Shown in pieces: positions 8,805 to 17,817 of a stretch of DNA of 64,000 nt. Below the pieces are notes generated by a model. The model saw only the letters and a program-made list of their open reading frames with translations. It did not search any database and was not told the DNA's origin. Every line of letters starts with the position of its first letter. Positions within the stretch are counted from its first letter, which is position 1. The position numbers and the translations under genes were made by a program. Origin of the DNA: an uncultured Oscillibacter sp. (GTDB taxonomy: Bacteria > Bacillota > Clostridia > Oscillospirales > Oscillospiraceae). Location: assembly GCA_910577405.1 (NCBI GenBank), contig CAJTMG010000008.1, positions 38,272 through 102,271 of the forward strand. Direction: 5' to 3'.

Positions 8805-9572
8805 ATGGCAATTTTAGAAGTACGACACATTGAAAAGCACTTCGGCAGTACGCAGGTCCTGACGGATATCAGCTTTTCCCTGGAGGAAGGACAGGCCCTT
8901 TCCATCATCGGTTCTTCCGGCTCCGGCAAGACAACCCTTCTCCGCTGCCTGAACTTCCTGGAACGGCCTGATAATGGAACCATTGCCGTCAAGGGCGAGA
9001 CGCTGTTCGACGCCAAGAACCCCAAGACCCAGCAGGAAAGTGAAATCCGTACCAAACGCCTGCATTTTGGCCTTGTATTCCAGAATTTCAACCTGTTCCC
9101 TCAATATACAGCCCTGCAAAACGTCACCCTTGCCCGAGAACTTCTTGCCAAGGAACGGGGCGGTGAGGACAAGGAGCAAATCGTAGCCGCCGGACGGGAG
9201 CTTTTGTCACAGATGGGCCTTGCGGACAGGGCAAGCCATTACCCCCATCAGCTTTCCGGAGGTCAGCAGCAGCGGGTCGCTATCGCAAGAGCTTTGGCGC
9301 TCCATCCGGATATCCTCTGCTTTGACGAGCCGACTTCTGCCCTGGACCCCGAGCTTACCGGCGAAGTCCTCCGGGTGATCCGCTCCCTCGCCGACCAGAA
9401 AACCACCATGATTATCGTTACCCATGAAATGGCCTTTGCAAGAGATGTGGCGGATCAGGTTATCTTTATGGACGGCGGGCTGATTGTAGAACAAGGCGAC
9501 CCGAAAGAAGTCATTGACCATCCCAAGGAGGAGCGGACACGGAAGTTCCTCTCCCGTTACGCAAACAGTTGA
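8805..9572 (+). CDS. Amino-acid ABC transporter ATP-binding protein
   Basis: A 255-residue ATPase powering the importer. Walker A is GSSGSGKT at 36-43, the signature is LSGGQQQRVAIARAL, and Walker B is ILCFDEPTSALDP, followed by the switch His in VTHEMAF. It starts 10 nt after the permease stop behind AAGGAGG. Confidence 0.94.
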   Translation: MAILEVRHIEKHFGSTQVLTDISFSLEEGQALSIIGSSGSGKTTLLRCLNFLERPDNGTIAVKGETLFDAKNPKTQQESEIRTKRLHFGLVFQNFNLFPQYTALQNVTLARELLAKERGGEDKEQIVAAGRELLSQMGLADRASHYPHQLSGGQQQRVAIARALALHPDILCFDEPTSALDPELTGEVLRVIRSLADQKTTMIIVTHEMAFARDVADQVIFMDGGLIVEQGDPKEVIDHPKEERTRKFLSRYANS

Positions 9573-9863
9573 TTGCTTTTCAGTAAAGAGCTTTTATACG
9601 ACAAAATAGACAGTTTTGGAACTTTTTAACAGACTGGTCTGATATAAAGGGACTTCATATAACAGAAAAGCCCAATTCAGGAAACACTTCTCATGTGAAT
9701 AGCCCTCCTGTAAAGGGTTTTATCTTGACAGTTATTTCATAATATAACCTGAGTTTTTCATTGCAACGCGGCATATGTAAAGGAAAACTGCTTTTCAGAA
9801 AATAAGAGGGAGCTCTGACGCCCCCTCTATTTTTTATGTCCGCAGACGGTTCTTTCTGCTCTT
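9573..9863. other. AT-rich intergenic region between ABC operon and sipL
   Basis: No ORF with a ribosome site is visible. It contains scattered promoter-like hexamers (TTGACA at about 9725) without a properly spaced partner, and the bidirectional terminator at its right end. Confidence 0.5.
9805..9834. terminator. Bidirectional terminator between ABC operon and sipL
   Basis: A stem of AGAGGG with CCCTCT (extendable by a few pairs) has T-rich ends on both strands, 30 nt past the sipL stop. Confidence 0.65.
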
Positions 9864-11402
9864 TTACGCCCGTTGTCTGGGAATCAGAAGCAGTTTCTCT
9901 CTGGGCAGCTCCTCCTCCCCTTCCAACTGATTGGCGGAGAAGATGGCGGCAATGGTAGTATTATACTTTTTGGCAAGGTCCCAGGCAGTTTCCTGTTTTC
10001 CCATACACCGGAGGACCAAAGACGGCGCGCCTGCGGTGTCCTTGACAGCTTCCGTATCCAGCTTGGCGGCGGAAATGCAGACCTTTTTCACCTGCTCCGC
10101 GGCTTCAATCCGAAAGTCCACCGCGAATCGGACTTCAATCCCGCGATCGCCCAAAGTTCCCTGAATTTCTTCCGGACAGACAGCCTTTGCGTTGATACGG
10201 CAGTCCTCCGGCAGTTCCAGCTGACAGCTTGCGTCGAAGGTCCGCTCCGCCAGCAGGGGCACGCCGCCCTCGTCCAGATACATGGCCCGGACCGAAACGC
10301 CAGTACGCAGAATAGCCGTCTTCCCTTCCCTGCTGACAGAAACCGCGCCGCAATTTGCCGACAGAGCCAGGATGGACTCCGCAACCACGCCGATTTCCAG
10401 CACCTCCCGCAGGGTCTGCCGTCTTGTCATGAACTCGCAGAAGCTGGTAATTGAAAGCGGCGCGGCCTCATAGGTCATATCATAGGCCGTGGAGTACAGA
10501 TCGCTCAGCAGAGTCAGGTCTTGTTCCTCCCGCAGAAGGGCCGTGGCATGAATGTACAGCGTGACCGCGATTTGCCGGCCTTCCGGGTCGTCGCCGTCAA
10601 TCTGAAGGTCGGTCCCTGTCAGTTGAAGCTGTAGGGACGCGTCAGAGCCTTCCACCGCGCCCTCGACCTCCATAATCTGGGAGAAGGGCAGTTCTGCCGT
10701 AGTGGAGCCGCATTCCCCGCTCGCCGTACGGTAAAGCAGGCTGATGGAGAATATGCCCTTGAAAATCAGCTTGCTTCCTACAATCTTTGTCTCTGTCACC
10801 GTGCTGGATATCTGATTGGTCAGCAGTTCTGCGGCGCCTTCCCGTCCGGGGGACAGATTGACTTCTTCTGTAAAGGTAAAATCCTTTTCAGCGATATGGG
10901 TCAGCAGGATGGCGTGTTGGGTCTCCTGCTTTTTCTCTACCCGCAGGCGTTCTTCCGCAGCCACGTCCGTGCAGAAGCTGAAGGGCCTGCGCTGGTAGCC
11001 GGTAAGACGGGTGACCAGCTTGCAATGGGTGAAAATCTTTCTGGGATTGAGCATCCGCGCCTCCAGGAACTCGGGTTCCGTTTCCGCGGCAAGATACTGG
11101 CAGCCCGGGAGACTCCGGCCGTCACTCTCCACAGAAAAGGGTATGGCGAATTCCAGCGTGCGGACGCCTCCCTCGCCGTCAGGGGTGTACAGCACAGTAA
11201 CCCGTACCGTTCCAGACAGTTCCGCCTTGCCGTCCCGCAGTTCCCGGCTGTGCAGATAGACCTTTCCGTCCGTCTCAATGATCCGGGCGATGTCGGGGCA
11301 GTAGTCCGGCACAATGGTCTCTGCCGTCTCCTCCTGGGTCAAGGTCAGTTCCCCTCCGGTCTCATAAGTATCCAAAGATGTTTTTTGCAGTTCCAGTTCC
11401 AT
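9864..11402 (-). CDS. sipL: SipL-like spore coat morphogenetic protein (SPOCS/DUF3794 plus LysM)
   Basis: A 512-residue protein made of repeated SPOCS (DUF3794) modules over residues ~1-440 and a C-terminal LysM domain at about 458-510 (TAWDLAKKYNTTIAAIFSAN). In C. difficile SipL, the functional counterpart of SpoVID, binds SpoIVA through its LysM domain and is required for coat localisation. The assignment rests on domain order plus proximity to spoVM and spoIVA. Expression is probably from a sigma-E promoter directly upstream. An alternative is a generic DUF3794 peptidoglycan-binding protein. Confidence 0.85.
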   Translation of the reverse strand: MELELQKTSLDTYETGGELTLTQEETAETIVPDYCPDIARIIETDGKVYLHSRELRDGKAELSGTVRVTVLYTPDGEGGVRTLEFAIPFSVESDGRSLPGCQYLAAETEPEFLEARMLNPRKIFTHCKLVTRLTGYQRRPFSFCTDVAAEERLRVEKKQETQHAILLTHIAEKDFTFTEEVNLSPGREGAAELLTNQISSTVTETKIVGSKLIFKGIFSISLLYRTASGECGSTTAELPFSQIMEVEGAVEGSDASLQLQLTGTDLQIDGDDPEGRQIAVTLYIHATALLREEQDLTLLSDLYSTAYDMTYEAAPLSITSFCEFMTRRQTLREVLEIGVVAESILALSANCGAVSVSREGKTAILRTGVSVRAMYLDEGGVPLLAERTFDASCQLELPEDCRINAKAVCPEEIQGTLGDRGIEVRFAVDFRIEAAEQVKKVCISAAKLDTEAVKDTAGAPSLVLRCMGKQETAWDLAKKYNTTIAAIFSANQLEGEEELPREKLLLIPRQRA

Positions 11403-11443
11403 GAACTCCTTCCTTTCCGGGCAGTTCCATAGATTCCTGTCCT

Positions 11444-11472
11444 ACTCTATGTCCCGCCCGGTCCGGTTATGC
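11444..11472 (-). promoter_or_regulatory. Sigma-E-like promoter for sipL
   Basis: GCATAAC and CATAGAGT on the reverse strand are separated by exactly 14 nt. The -35 element overlaps the end of spoVM, so sipL can be transcribed independently of it. Confidence 0.65.
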
Positions 11473-11541
11473 CTTTACTTTAAAAAGTTTCCGCAAAATC
11501 CCACGCAGCATCTTCGGGGACTTCCAAACCACGATATTCAT
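11467..11541 (-). CDS. spoVM: Stage V sporulation protein M (SpoVM), 24 residues
   Basis: A tiny amphipathic helix that recognises the convex forespore membrane and anchors SpoIVA. The 24-codon frame has the family pattern K-x-P-K-x-L-x-G-I-x-R: SPKMLRGILRK here against LPKFLGGIVRA in B. subtilis (26 residues). A strong GAGGAGGG ribosome site precedes the ATG. Synteny agrees: in B. subtilis spoVM lies downstream of prpC-prkC-rsgA (with rpe and thiN between), and here it follows the same trio. Confidence 0.85.
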   Translation of the reverse strand: MNIVVWKSPKMLRGILRKLFKVKA

Positions 11542-11558
11542 ACCAGCCCTCCTCTCTC

Positions 11559-11723
11559 CTACCTCCGGCAGCACACACAGCCGCAGGCAATCAGCAGAAA
11601 TGCTACCAGGAACAGCAGCGCGCCTACCGGGAAAATCGCGGTTATCAGTATCCCCGTTCCCAGCGCCGCCGCAATGATGCCCAGAAGCCGGCAACTGCCT
11701 CCTCGATTTCCTCGGCACATCAT
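11559..11723 (-). CDS. Small membrane protein between rsgA and spoVM
   Basis: A 54-residue protein with an N-terminal basic part (RGNRGG), two closely spaced hydrophobic stretches around residues 12-48 and a terminal CGCVCCRR. A strong AAAGGAGG lies before the tandem ATG codons; the second ATG is an equally possible start. I do not recognise a family. Its position next to spoVM suggests, but does not show, a sporulation role. Confidence 0.6.
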   Translation of the reverse strand: MMCRGNRGGSCRLLGIIAAALGTGILITAIFPVGALLFLVAFLLIACGCVCCRR

Positions 11724-11784
11724 TCCGCGCCTCCTTTCCTCTGTTACAGTATATACACGAAAGCACGTCCCTGCTTCTGCAAAA

Positions 11785-11813
11785 AGAAAAAAGCCGCTTC
11801 TCCTGCGACTTTC
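11785..11813 (-). terminator. Terminator closing the cdaA-rsgA gene string
   Basis: A reverse-strand stem of AAAGTCGC with GCGGCTTT (one G-T pair) and a 7-nt loop is followed by a T-rich run, 18 nt past the rsgA stop. Confidence 0.75.
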
Positions 11814-11831
11814 TTCTTGTATGCTCACTGC

Positions 11832-12716
11832 TTACTTTTTCTTCTCCTGCCAGTCCTGGAGAGGCTTCAGTTCCTCGTAGAGCCGCAAATAGCTGGCGTG
11901 GCGGCTTTTCTGAATCCTGCCTTCCTTCAAAGCCTCCAGCACCGCGCAGCCCTTCTCTTTTGTATGACTGCATCCCACAAACCGGCAGCGCTCCAGATAC
12001 GGGGTGAATTCCACAAAGGTCTCCGGCAAACGGCTTTTCAGCTCCAGATTCAGCTCCGTCGTCTCAAAGGAAGAGAAGCCCGGAGAATCCACCACCTCCG
12101 CCCCGCAGGACAGACGGTGCAGTTCCACGTGCCGGGTAGTATGGCGTCCCCGGCCAAGAGCAGCGCTGACTTCCCCTACCTGTAATTGAAACGCAGGGTC
12201 CAGGGCATTCAGGATGCTGGATTTCCCTACGCCGGAGTTCCCTGTAAAAGCAGAGAGCTTCCCGGCGATCAGTTCTTTCAGCGCTTCCAGGCCCTCCCCT
12301 GTCTCCGCGCTGACACGAAGAGTAGGAAATCCGGAAGCCTGATAAATCTCATACAACCCCTCCGCCCGGTCCAGATCGCACTTGTTCAGCAGGACCAGAA
12401 CTTGACAGCCCTTCAAGGCCGCAATCGCCGCCACCCGGTCAATCAGAAAGGGGTCGGTCTTTGGAATCGCACCGGAGGCAATGATAACCAGTTGGTCAAT
12501 GTTCGCCACGGCAGGCCGGGTGAAGGCATTCCGCCTGGGCAGGATGCGCTCCACGAAGCCCTCGCCGTTTCCAAGAAGCCGGACCTCCGCCTGGTCGCCT
12601 ACCAGCGGGGAAATCCCTTCCTTGCGGAACTTCCCCCGGGCCCGGCAGGTCAGGACCTCTTCTCCTGTATCCACATAGTAGAAGCCGCTGAGGGCTTTCT
12701 GAATCCGTCCTGTCAT
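11832..12716 (-). CDS. rsgA: Ribosome small-subunit-dependent GTPase A
   Basis: A 30S maturation factor. The 294-residue protein has an N-terminal OB fold, then a circularly permuted GTPase: NKCD (G4) at 111-114 precedes GNSGVGKS (G1) at 159-166 and DSPGF (G3), then a C-terminal zinc-knuckle (CRFVGCSHTKEKGC). The ATG overlaps the prkC stop by 4 nt. Confidence 0.95.
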   Translation of the reverse strand: MTGRIQKALSGFYYVDTGEEVLTCRARGKFRKEGISPLVGDQAEVRLLGNGEGFVERILPRRNAFTRPAVANIDQLVIIASGAIPKTDPFLIDRVAAIAALKGCQVLVLLNKCDLDRAEGLYEIYQASGFPTLRVSAETGEGLEALKELIAGKLSAFTGNSGVGKSSILNALDPAFQLQVGEVSAALGRGRHTTRHVELHRLSCGAEVVDSPGFSSFETTELNLELKSRLPETFVEFTPYLERCRFVGCSHTKEKGCAVLEALKEGRIQKSRHASYLRLYEELKPLQDWQEKKK

Positions 12717-14710
12717 TGGCTGAAATCCTTCTCGCCGCTCTGCCACTGGTCCAGCTCGCTGTCAAACAAAACCCGGATGGACTGGGTGCCGCTGCCAGTG
12801 AGCTTGACATTGATATGCACGTCACCGCAGGAAACCTGTTCCGCATACTGAGGTTCTGTCTCGTCGCCCACGTAGACCTCCACCCAAACTGTCGAACGGT
12901 CGTCCTGGGGCAGGTCGATGCCGTAGTCGATGGTATAAGAGGACGGCCCTTTGCTGACCTGGAACTTGATGGTATCCCATTCCTGGGCCATGGAGGAATC
13001 CTTGATGCTCTGCCAAAGAATCGTCCCTGGCTTCTGGTCGCTCTCCACATAGTCAATATCTGCGTCGGTGCAGGTGAGCTTCCAGGTACTGGTCAGCTTC
13101 GGGCGCACGTCGTCGATATTCTGTCCGACAAAGGACGGCACTGGGAATTCGATCAGCTCCGGGCCTTTGCTGACGATCAGACGCACCACATCGCCCTTTT
13201 TCAGCGTTTCTCCGGCAGCGGGCTCGGTAGAAATAATATGGCCCTCTGTAATGCTGTCGTTGAACTGATGGTCCGTGTCTTCCTCAATCTCCAAATTATA
13301 CCGATCTTTCAGGTCCTTCAAATACATCTTGGCTTCCGCTACTGTCTTATTCACCACGTCCAGCATCACGCCTGTATCTTCCCCGGCGCTGACCCAGACT
13401 TCAATCACCAGATTTTCTCCACTGGTGTATTTTTCGCTTACGGGACTCTGACGGATAATCACGCCTGCCGGTTCCTCGCTGAATTCCTCCCCTTTCTTCT
13501 CCAGGGTAAACACGCCCTGCACATTCTCCTGCACGCTGGCCTGCTCGATGGTATAGCCTACCACGTTGGGCACCACCACATATTGGGACGACGGGGATTC
13601 ATCCGGCTGGAAGGACGCGGAAATGGTCCGGAACAGCACCACCGCCAAGGTCACCGCCAGCACCAGGGCCACGCCGAAGAGCACCTTCTGTCCAATCCGC
13701 ACGCCTGTCATAGGTTCGTCATAATCGTCGTACCCATCCCGGCGGCGCTTTCGTTCTCGTTCTCTCTCCCGCTCCGAACGCTCCCGGGAACGCTGGAGGG
13801 TCTGGTCATAATTCCGGATAGGCCGCGTAGGGTCGTCAGGTTCTTCCGGCCGGAGGTCCACCATAGAGAAATCCAGGTCCAGGCTGGGGTTTTTCCGGAA
13901 GTTTTCCAAATCCGCTATCATGGCGTCGGCGGATGCGTACCGGCGTTCCAGATCCGGCGTCATAGCCTTCATGCAGATCAGCTCCAACTGCGGCGGAATT
14001 TCCGGATTGACTTCCCGAGGCGCCAGGGGCACAGAGCTGAGATGCTGGATGGCTACGGAAACCGCAGAATCACCTTCAAAGGGCAGCCGGTTCGTCAGCA
14101 TTTCGTACATGACCACGCCGGCGGAATAGATGTCGGACCTTGCGTCAGTACGGTCGCCCCGTGCCTGTTCGGGGGAAATATAGTGGACGGACCCAAGGGC
14201 CTCCTGCGTCAGGGTCTGGGCGGAGTTCTCCAGGCAGGCGATCCCGAAATCGGCCACCTTTACACTGCCGTCCCGGAGGACCATAATATTCTGCGGCTTG
14301 ATATCCCGATGAACAATCCCCCGGCTGTGAGCATGACTCAGACCCCGCATAATCTGGGTGATAAAGTGCAGGGATTCCCGCCAGTTCAACTGCCCCCGCT
14401 TCTCCATATACTGTTTCAGGGTAATGCCGTCAATCAGTTCCATGACGATATACTCGGTATCGCCGCCCCGGGAGACATCGTAAACGGAGACAATATTCGG
14501 ATGGGACAACTGCGCCACGGCTTGGGATTCCGCGTTGAACCTCCGGCGGAAATCAGCATCCTGAGCCAAATCCGGTCTCAGAACCTTCACCGCCACCAGA
14601 CGATTCAGCCGCTGGTCCCTGGTCTTGTAGACTACCGCCATGCCGCCGGTGCCGATGCGCTCCAGTATCTCATAGCGGCCATCCAGCATTCTTCCTATAT
14701 ACTGATCCAT
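12713..14710 (-). CDS. prkC: PASTA-domain Ser/Thr protein kinase
   Basis: A 665-residue Hanks-type receptor kinase. The kinase domain spans ~1-270 with the GTGGMAVVYK glycine loop, Lys42 in VAVKVL, HRDIKPQN at 134-141 and DFG. An Arg/Glu-rich juxtamembrane segment follows, then one transmembrane helix (~340-365), then about three extracellular PASTA repeats from ~378 to ~590 and a further C-terminal domain. PASTA domains bind muropeptides and link cell-wall state to phosphorylation. It is paired with its phosphatase immediately upstream. Confidence 0.95.
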   Translation of the reverse strand: MDQYIGRMLDGRYEILERIGTGGMAVVYKTRDQRLNRLVAVKVLRPDLAQDADFRRRFNAESQAVAQLSHPNIVSVYDVSRGGDTEYIVMELIDGITLKQYMEKRGQLNWRESLHFITQIMRGLSHAHSRGIVHRDIKPQNIMVLRDGSVKVADFGIACLENSAQTLTQEALGSVHYISPEQARGDRTDARSDIYSAGVVMYEMLTNRLPFEGDSAVSVAIQHLSSVPLAPREVNPEIPPQLELICMKAMTPDLERRYASADAMIADLENFRKNPSLDLDFSMVDLRPEEPDDPTRPIRNYDQTLQRSRERSERERERERKRRRDGYDDYDEPMTGVRIGQKVLFGVALVLAVTLAVVLFRTISASFQPDESPSSQYVVVPNVVGYTIEQASVQENVQGVFTLEKKGEEFSEEPAGVIIRQSPVSEKYTSGENLVIEVWVSAGEDTGVMLDVVNKTVAEAKMYLKDLKDRYNLEIEEDTDHQFNDSITEGHIISTEPAAGETLKKGDVVRLIVSKGPELIEFPVPSFVGQNIDDVRPKLTSTWKLTCTDADIDYVESDQKPGTILWQSIKDSSMAQEWDTIKFQVSKGPSSYTIDYGIDLPQDDRSTVWVEVYVGDETEPQYAEQVSCGDVHINVKLTGSGTQSIRVLFDSELDQWQSGEKDFSQ

Positions 14711-14725
14711 ACAGCGCCTACCCCC

Positions 14726-15463
14726 TTACACTTTCCGCAGCAGCACGGCGGTGACGTTATCCGGCGCGCCCTGACACAAGGCAATGCGCAGCAGCCGTTT
14801 CAGACAGTCTTCCGGTTCTCCCCGGCGGATCTCCTGAAACATCTCCATATCCGTGACCGTATTCACCAGGCCGTCCGTGCAGAGCAGCAGGAAGTCCCCC
14901 GCTTTCAGCTCGCACAGATAGCAGTCGCACTGGGCGTCCACATCCGGCCCCAGCGCTCTGGTAATCAGATTCCGCTTGGGATGATGCCGGGCTTCTTCTG
15001 GGGTGATATTCCCTTCCTCCACCATGCGTTCCACCAACGAATGGTCACGGGTCACCCGGATAATGCGGTCCGCCGTAATATGGTACGCCCTGCTGTCGCC
15101 CACATTGGCCACCACCACGCCCTGGGCACAAGTGACGGCGGACACCAGCGTAGTTCCCATATTCTGATACCTCTCCGACTGTCCCGCCGTTTCCCGGATG
15201 GCCTGATTTGCCTGGTCGACAGCGCGGGCAGTGACCTCCTTCAGCTCGTCCGGCGTCATATCGGGCTGCAGACGCTTCTCCAGGTCCTCCACAAAGGTCT
15301 CCACAGCAATCCGGCTGGCCAGCTTTCCTCCGGCGGCGCCTCCCATACCGTCGCAGACCACGCAGATGGTGTGTCCGGAGGCCGTCTGTTCCCGCACGGC
15401 GTAGGCGTCCTGATTTTCTCTTCGGACAAGGCCCACGTCGGTGATGCCCCATACGTTACTCAT
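14726..15463 (-). CDS. prpC: PP2C-family Ser/Thr protein phosphatase
   Basis: Reverses PrkC phosphorylation. The 245-residue protein has the PP2C metal motifs NQDA, CDGMGG, GDSRAY, CTDGL and the terminal DN. The ATG overlaps the rlmN stop by 4 nt and sits behind AGGGGAGG inside the rlmN end; a 15-codon upstream extension is not needed. Confidence 0.94.
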   Translation of the reverse strand: MSNVWGITDVGLVRRENQDAYAVREQTASGHTICVVCDGMGGAAGGKLASRIAVETFVEDLEKRLQPDMTPDELKEVTARAVDQANQAIRETAGQSERYQNMGTTLVSAVTCAQGVVVANVGDSRAYHITADRIIRVTRDHSLVERMVEEGNITPEEARHHPKRNLITRALGPDVDAQCDCYLCELKAGDFLLLCTDGLVNTVTDMEMFQEIRRGEPEDCLKRLLRIALCQGAPDNVTAVLLRKV

Positions 15464-16488
15464 TGGGAATCCTCCCCTTTCTGTGCTTTCCGTCGAAGCT
15501 GACCACACGCGGCGTCAATGTCCCCGCCCAGACTCCGGCGGATGGTCACGGTGACGCCGTGGGACTCCAATCGTTTCTGAAAGGCCGCCGTCCGCCGTGA
15601 TGGATGAAACGGGCTTTCCTCCACGTCGTTCAGCGGGATCAGATTCATATGCCCCGGCATTCCCCGCAGGCGCTTTGCGATCAGGTCCGCCTGCCAGTCA
15701 TGGTCGTTCACGCCGTCAATCATGGCATACTCAAAGGAAATCCGCCGGCCGGTCTTCCGAAAGTAATCCTGACAGACAGCAAACAGCTCCTCCACGTCAT
15801 AAGCCCGATTCACCGGCATAATCCTGGAGCGTGTCTCGCTGTCCGGCGCGTGAAGGGACACTGAAAGCGTCAATTGCAGAGAAAGCTCCGCTAACCGCTG
15901 GATTCCGGGGATCACGCCGCAGGTAGACAGGGAAATATGCCGCATCCCGATATTCATTCCATCGGGGCAGTTCACCAGCTCCAGAAACCGCAGCACATTG
16001 TCCAGATTATCCATCGGTTCGCCAATGCCCATCAGAACAATATTGGACAGGACCGCGCCGGAGTCCTTCTGTGTAAAAATCACCTGATCCAGCAGTTCCC
16101 CAGGCGTCAGGTCCCGGACCTTTCCGGCAATCGTGGACGCGCAGAAGGCACATCCCATCCGGCAGCCCACCTGTGAGGAAATGCAGACCGTATTCCCATG
16201 ACGGTAGCGCATCAGAACGGATTCCACGCAGTTTCCGTCGGCAAGCCGCCAGAGATATTTAATCGTGCCGTCTTTTGACTCCTGTTTCCGGATGGCCTCC
16301 GGCGGCGTCAGAATACAGTCCGTCTTCAGCCGTTCCCGCAGGGCCAGCGGCAAATTCATCATTTCGTCAAACGACTCCGCGCCACGGCTGAGCCAGGAAA
16401 ACAACTGCTTTCCCCGGAACGCCGGTTCGCCCATGGAGACCAGCAGTTCCCGCAGCTCCGGCAGAGTCATGGATTTCAAATCAATCAT
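15460..16488 (-). CDS. rlmN: 23S rRNA (A2503-C2)/tRNA A37 methyltransferase
   Basis: A radical-SAM enzyme that methylates C2 of adenosine. It is 342 residues long, with the CRMGCAFC iron-sulfur motif (CxxxCxxC), GIGEPMDN and SLHAPDS, all conserved in RlmN. It lies 12 nt downstream of rsmB. Confidence 0.95.
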   Translation of the reverse strand: MIDLKSMTLPELRELLVSMGEPAFRGKQLFSWLSRGAESFDEMMNLPLALRERLKTDCILTPPEAIRKQESKDGTIKYLWRLADGNCVESVLMRYRHGNTVCISSQVGCRMGCAFCASTIAGKVRDLTPGELLDQVIFTQKDSGAVLSNIVLMGIGEPMDNLDNVLRFLELVNCPDGMNIGMRHISLSTCGVIPGIQRLAELSLQLTLSVSLHAPDSETRSRIMPVNRAYDVEELFAVCQDYFRKTGRRISFEYAMIDGVNDHDWQADLIAKRLRGMPGHMNLIPLNDVEESPFHPSRRTAAFQKRLESHGVTVTIRRSLGGDIDAACGQLRRKAQKGEDSQ

Positions 16489-16500
16489 AAGGGCCTCGCT

Positions 16501-17817
16501 TCAACTGCGCCGCGTCATACGGCAGATGTAAAAGCCGTCGGTGCCGTACCGCTGGGGCCATAAGGTCAACTGGCCGCCCACAGCTCCGACAGGCTCCGGA
16601 AGGACAAACCTTTCCCGGGAAAAGTCCGGATGGCTTCCCAGAAACCCGTCCGTCACGCCCTCGTTTTCCTCCGGCAGTATCGTGCAGGTGGAATACAGCA
16701 GCGTCCCGCCGGGTTTCACGTATCCAGCGGCGTTCTCTAAAATCGCGCTCTGTACCACCGGCAGCGTAAACAGATCGTCAGCCCTCTTCCGGCGGATATC
16801 CGGCTTTTTCCGCAGAATCCCCAGTCCGGAACAGGGCGCGTCTACGATCACGGCGTCAAATGAACCCAGCCATTCCTCCCGGCATACCCGTCCATCGGCG
16901 GCCTCCGTCCGGATGGAAGTCAGTCCCATCAGGTCCGCGCCTTCCTGAATACGTTTCAGCTTGTTCCCGTGGAGATCGCAGGCGAGAATCTCTCCCCTGT
17001 TCCCCATCACAATAGCGGCGGCAAAGGACTTCCCTCCCGGCGCGGCGCATACGTCCAGCACCCGCATTCCCGGCGAAAGCCCCATCGCCAGCACCGCAAA
17101 CCGGGCCGCGGGGTCCTGGACGTAAAAGGCCCCCGCCTGATACGCAATCAGCTTCTCCAGGTTCCCGGTCCCCGCAAGCAGCAGGCAGTCCGGAAGCAGG
17201 TTGCTTTCCTTTACCGTTACGCCCTCCCCTTCCAGGGATTCCCGTACCCAGTCCGTCTTAAACAGGAGGGAATTGATCTGCACCGCTGTGGGAGGCTGGC
17301 TGTTCCCCAAAGCTAAAAATTCCTCCGCTTCCTCACGGCCCAGAAGCGCCAGCACCCGTTTCACCAGCCATTTCGGATAGCTGTACCGGATGGACAGATA
17401 CCGTACAGGGTCCCGGTCTGGAATCTCCGGCAGGGCCTCCTTTTCACGGCAGAGCTTCCGCAGAACCGCGTTCACCAGACCCGCCGCCTGTCCCCTGCCC
17501 GCGCCCTTCGCCAGCTCTACCGACGTATGCACGGCCGCGCTGTCCGGCACCCGGTCCAGGAACAGAATCTGATACCCGCCAATCCGAAGTATCTCGGCAA
17601 GAGGCGGTTGTAGGCGTTCCAGTTTCTGAGAGCAGTACGCGGACAGATAGAAATCAAGAAGGGTCTCGTTCTGAATCACTCCGTAGACAATCCGGCTGCA
17701 AAGGGCGGCGTCAGCGGAAGAAAGGCCCTCCAGACGGGAACCCAGCGCCGCGTCCGCCCAGGCCCCACGGGTCCGGCAGAGGGTCAGGACTTCCAGGGCA
17801 CGTTTCCGTGCGCTCAT
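16501..17817 (-). CDS. rsmB: 16S rRNA (cytosine-967-C5)-methyltransferase
   Basis: 438 residues: an N-terminal NusB-like RNA-binding domain (~1-130), then a SAM-dependent methyltransferase with DVCAAPGGKS and the catalytic DAPCSGLG and YSTCT cysteines. The start overlaps the upstream peptidase stop by 4 nt. Confidence 0.95.
   Translation of the reverse strand: MSARKRALEVLTLCRTRGAWADAALGSRLEGLSSADAALCSRIVYGVIQNETLLDFYLSAYCSQKLERLQPPLAEILRIGGYQILFLDRVPDSAAVHTSVELAKGAGRGQAAGLVNAVLRKLCREKEALPEIPDRDPVRYLSIRYSYPKWLVKRVLALLGREEAEEFLALGNSQPPTAVQINSLLFKTDWVRESLEGEGVTVKESNLLPDCLLLAGTGNLEKLIAYQAGAFYVQDPAARFAVLAMGLSPGMRVLDVCAAPGGKSFAAAIVMGNRGEILACDLHGNKLKRIQEGADLMGLTSIRTEAADGRVCREEWLGSFDAVIVDAPCSGLGILRKKPDIRRKRADDLFTLPVVQSAILENAAGYVKPGGTLLYSTCTILPEENEGVTDGFLGSHPDFSRERFVLPEPVGAVGGQLTLWPQRYGTDGFYICRMTRRS

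Noticed and set aside
12716..15502. 928-codon forward ORF opposite prkC and prpC
   Set aside because: Antisense to two well-supported genes; His-rich, no recognisable domain or start signal.
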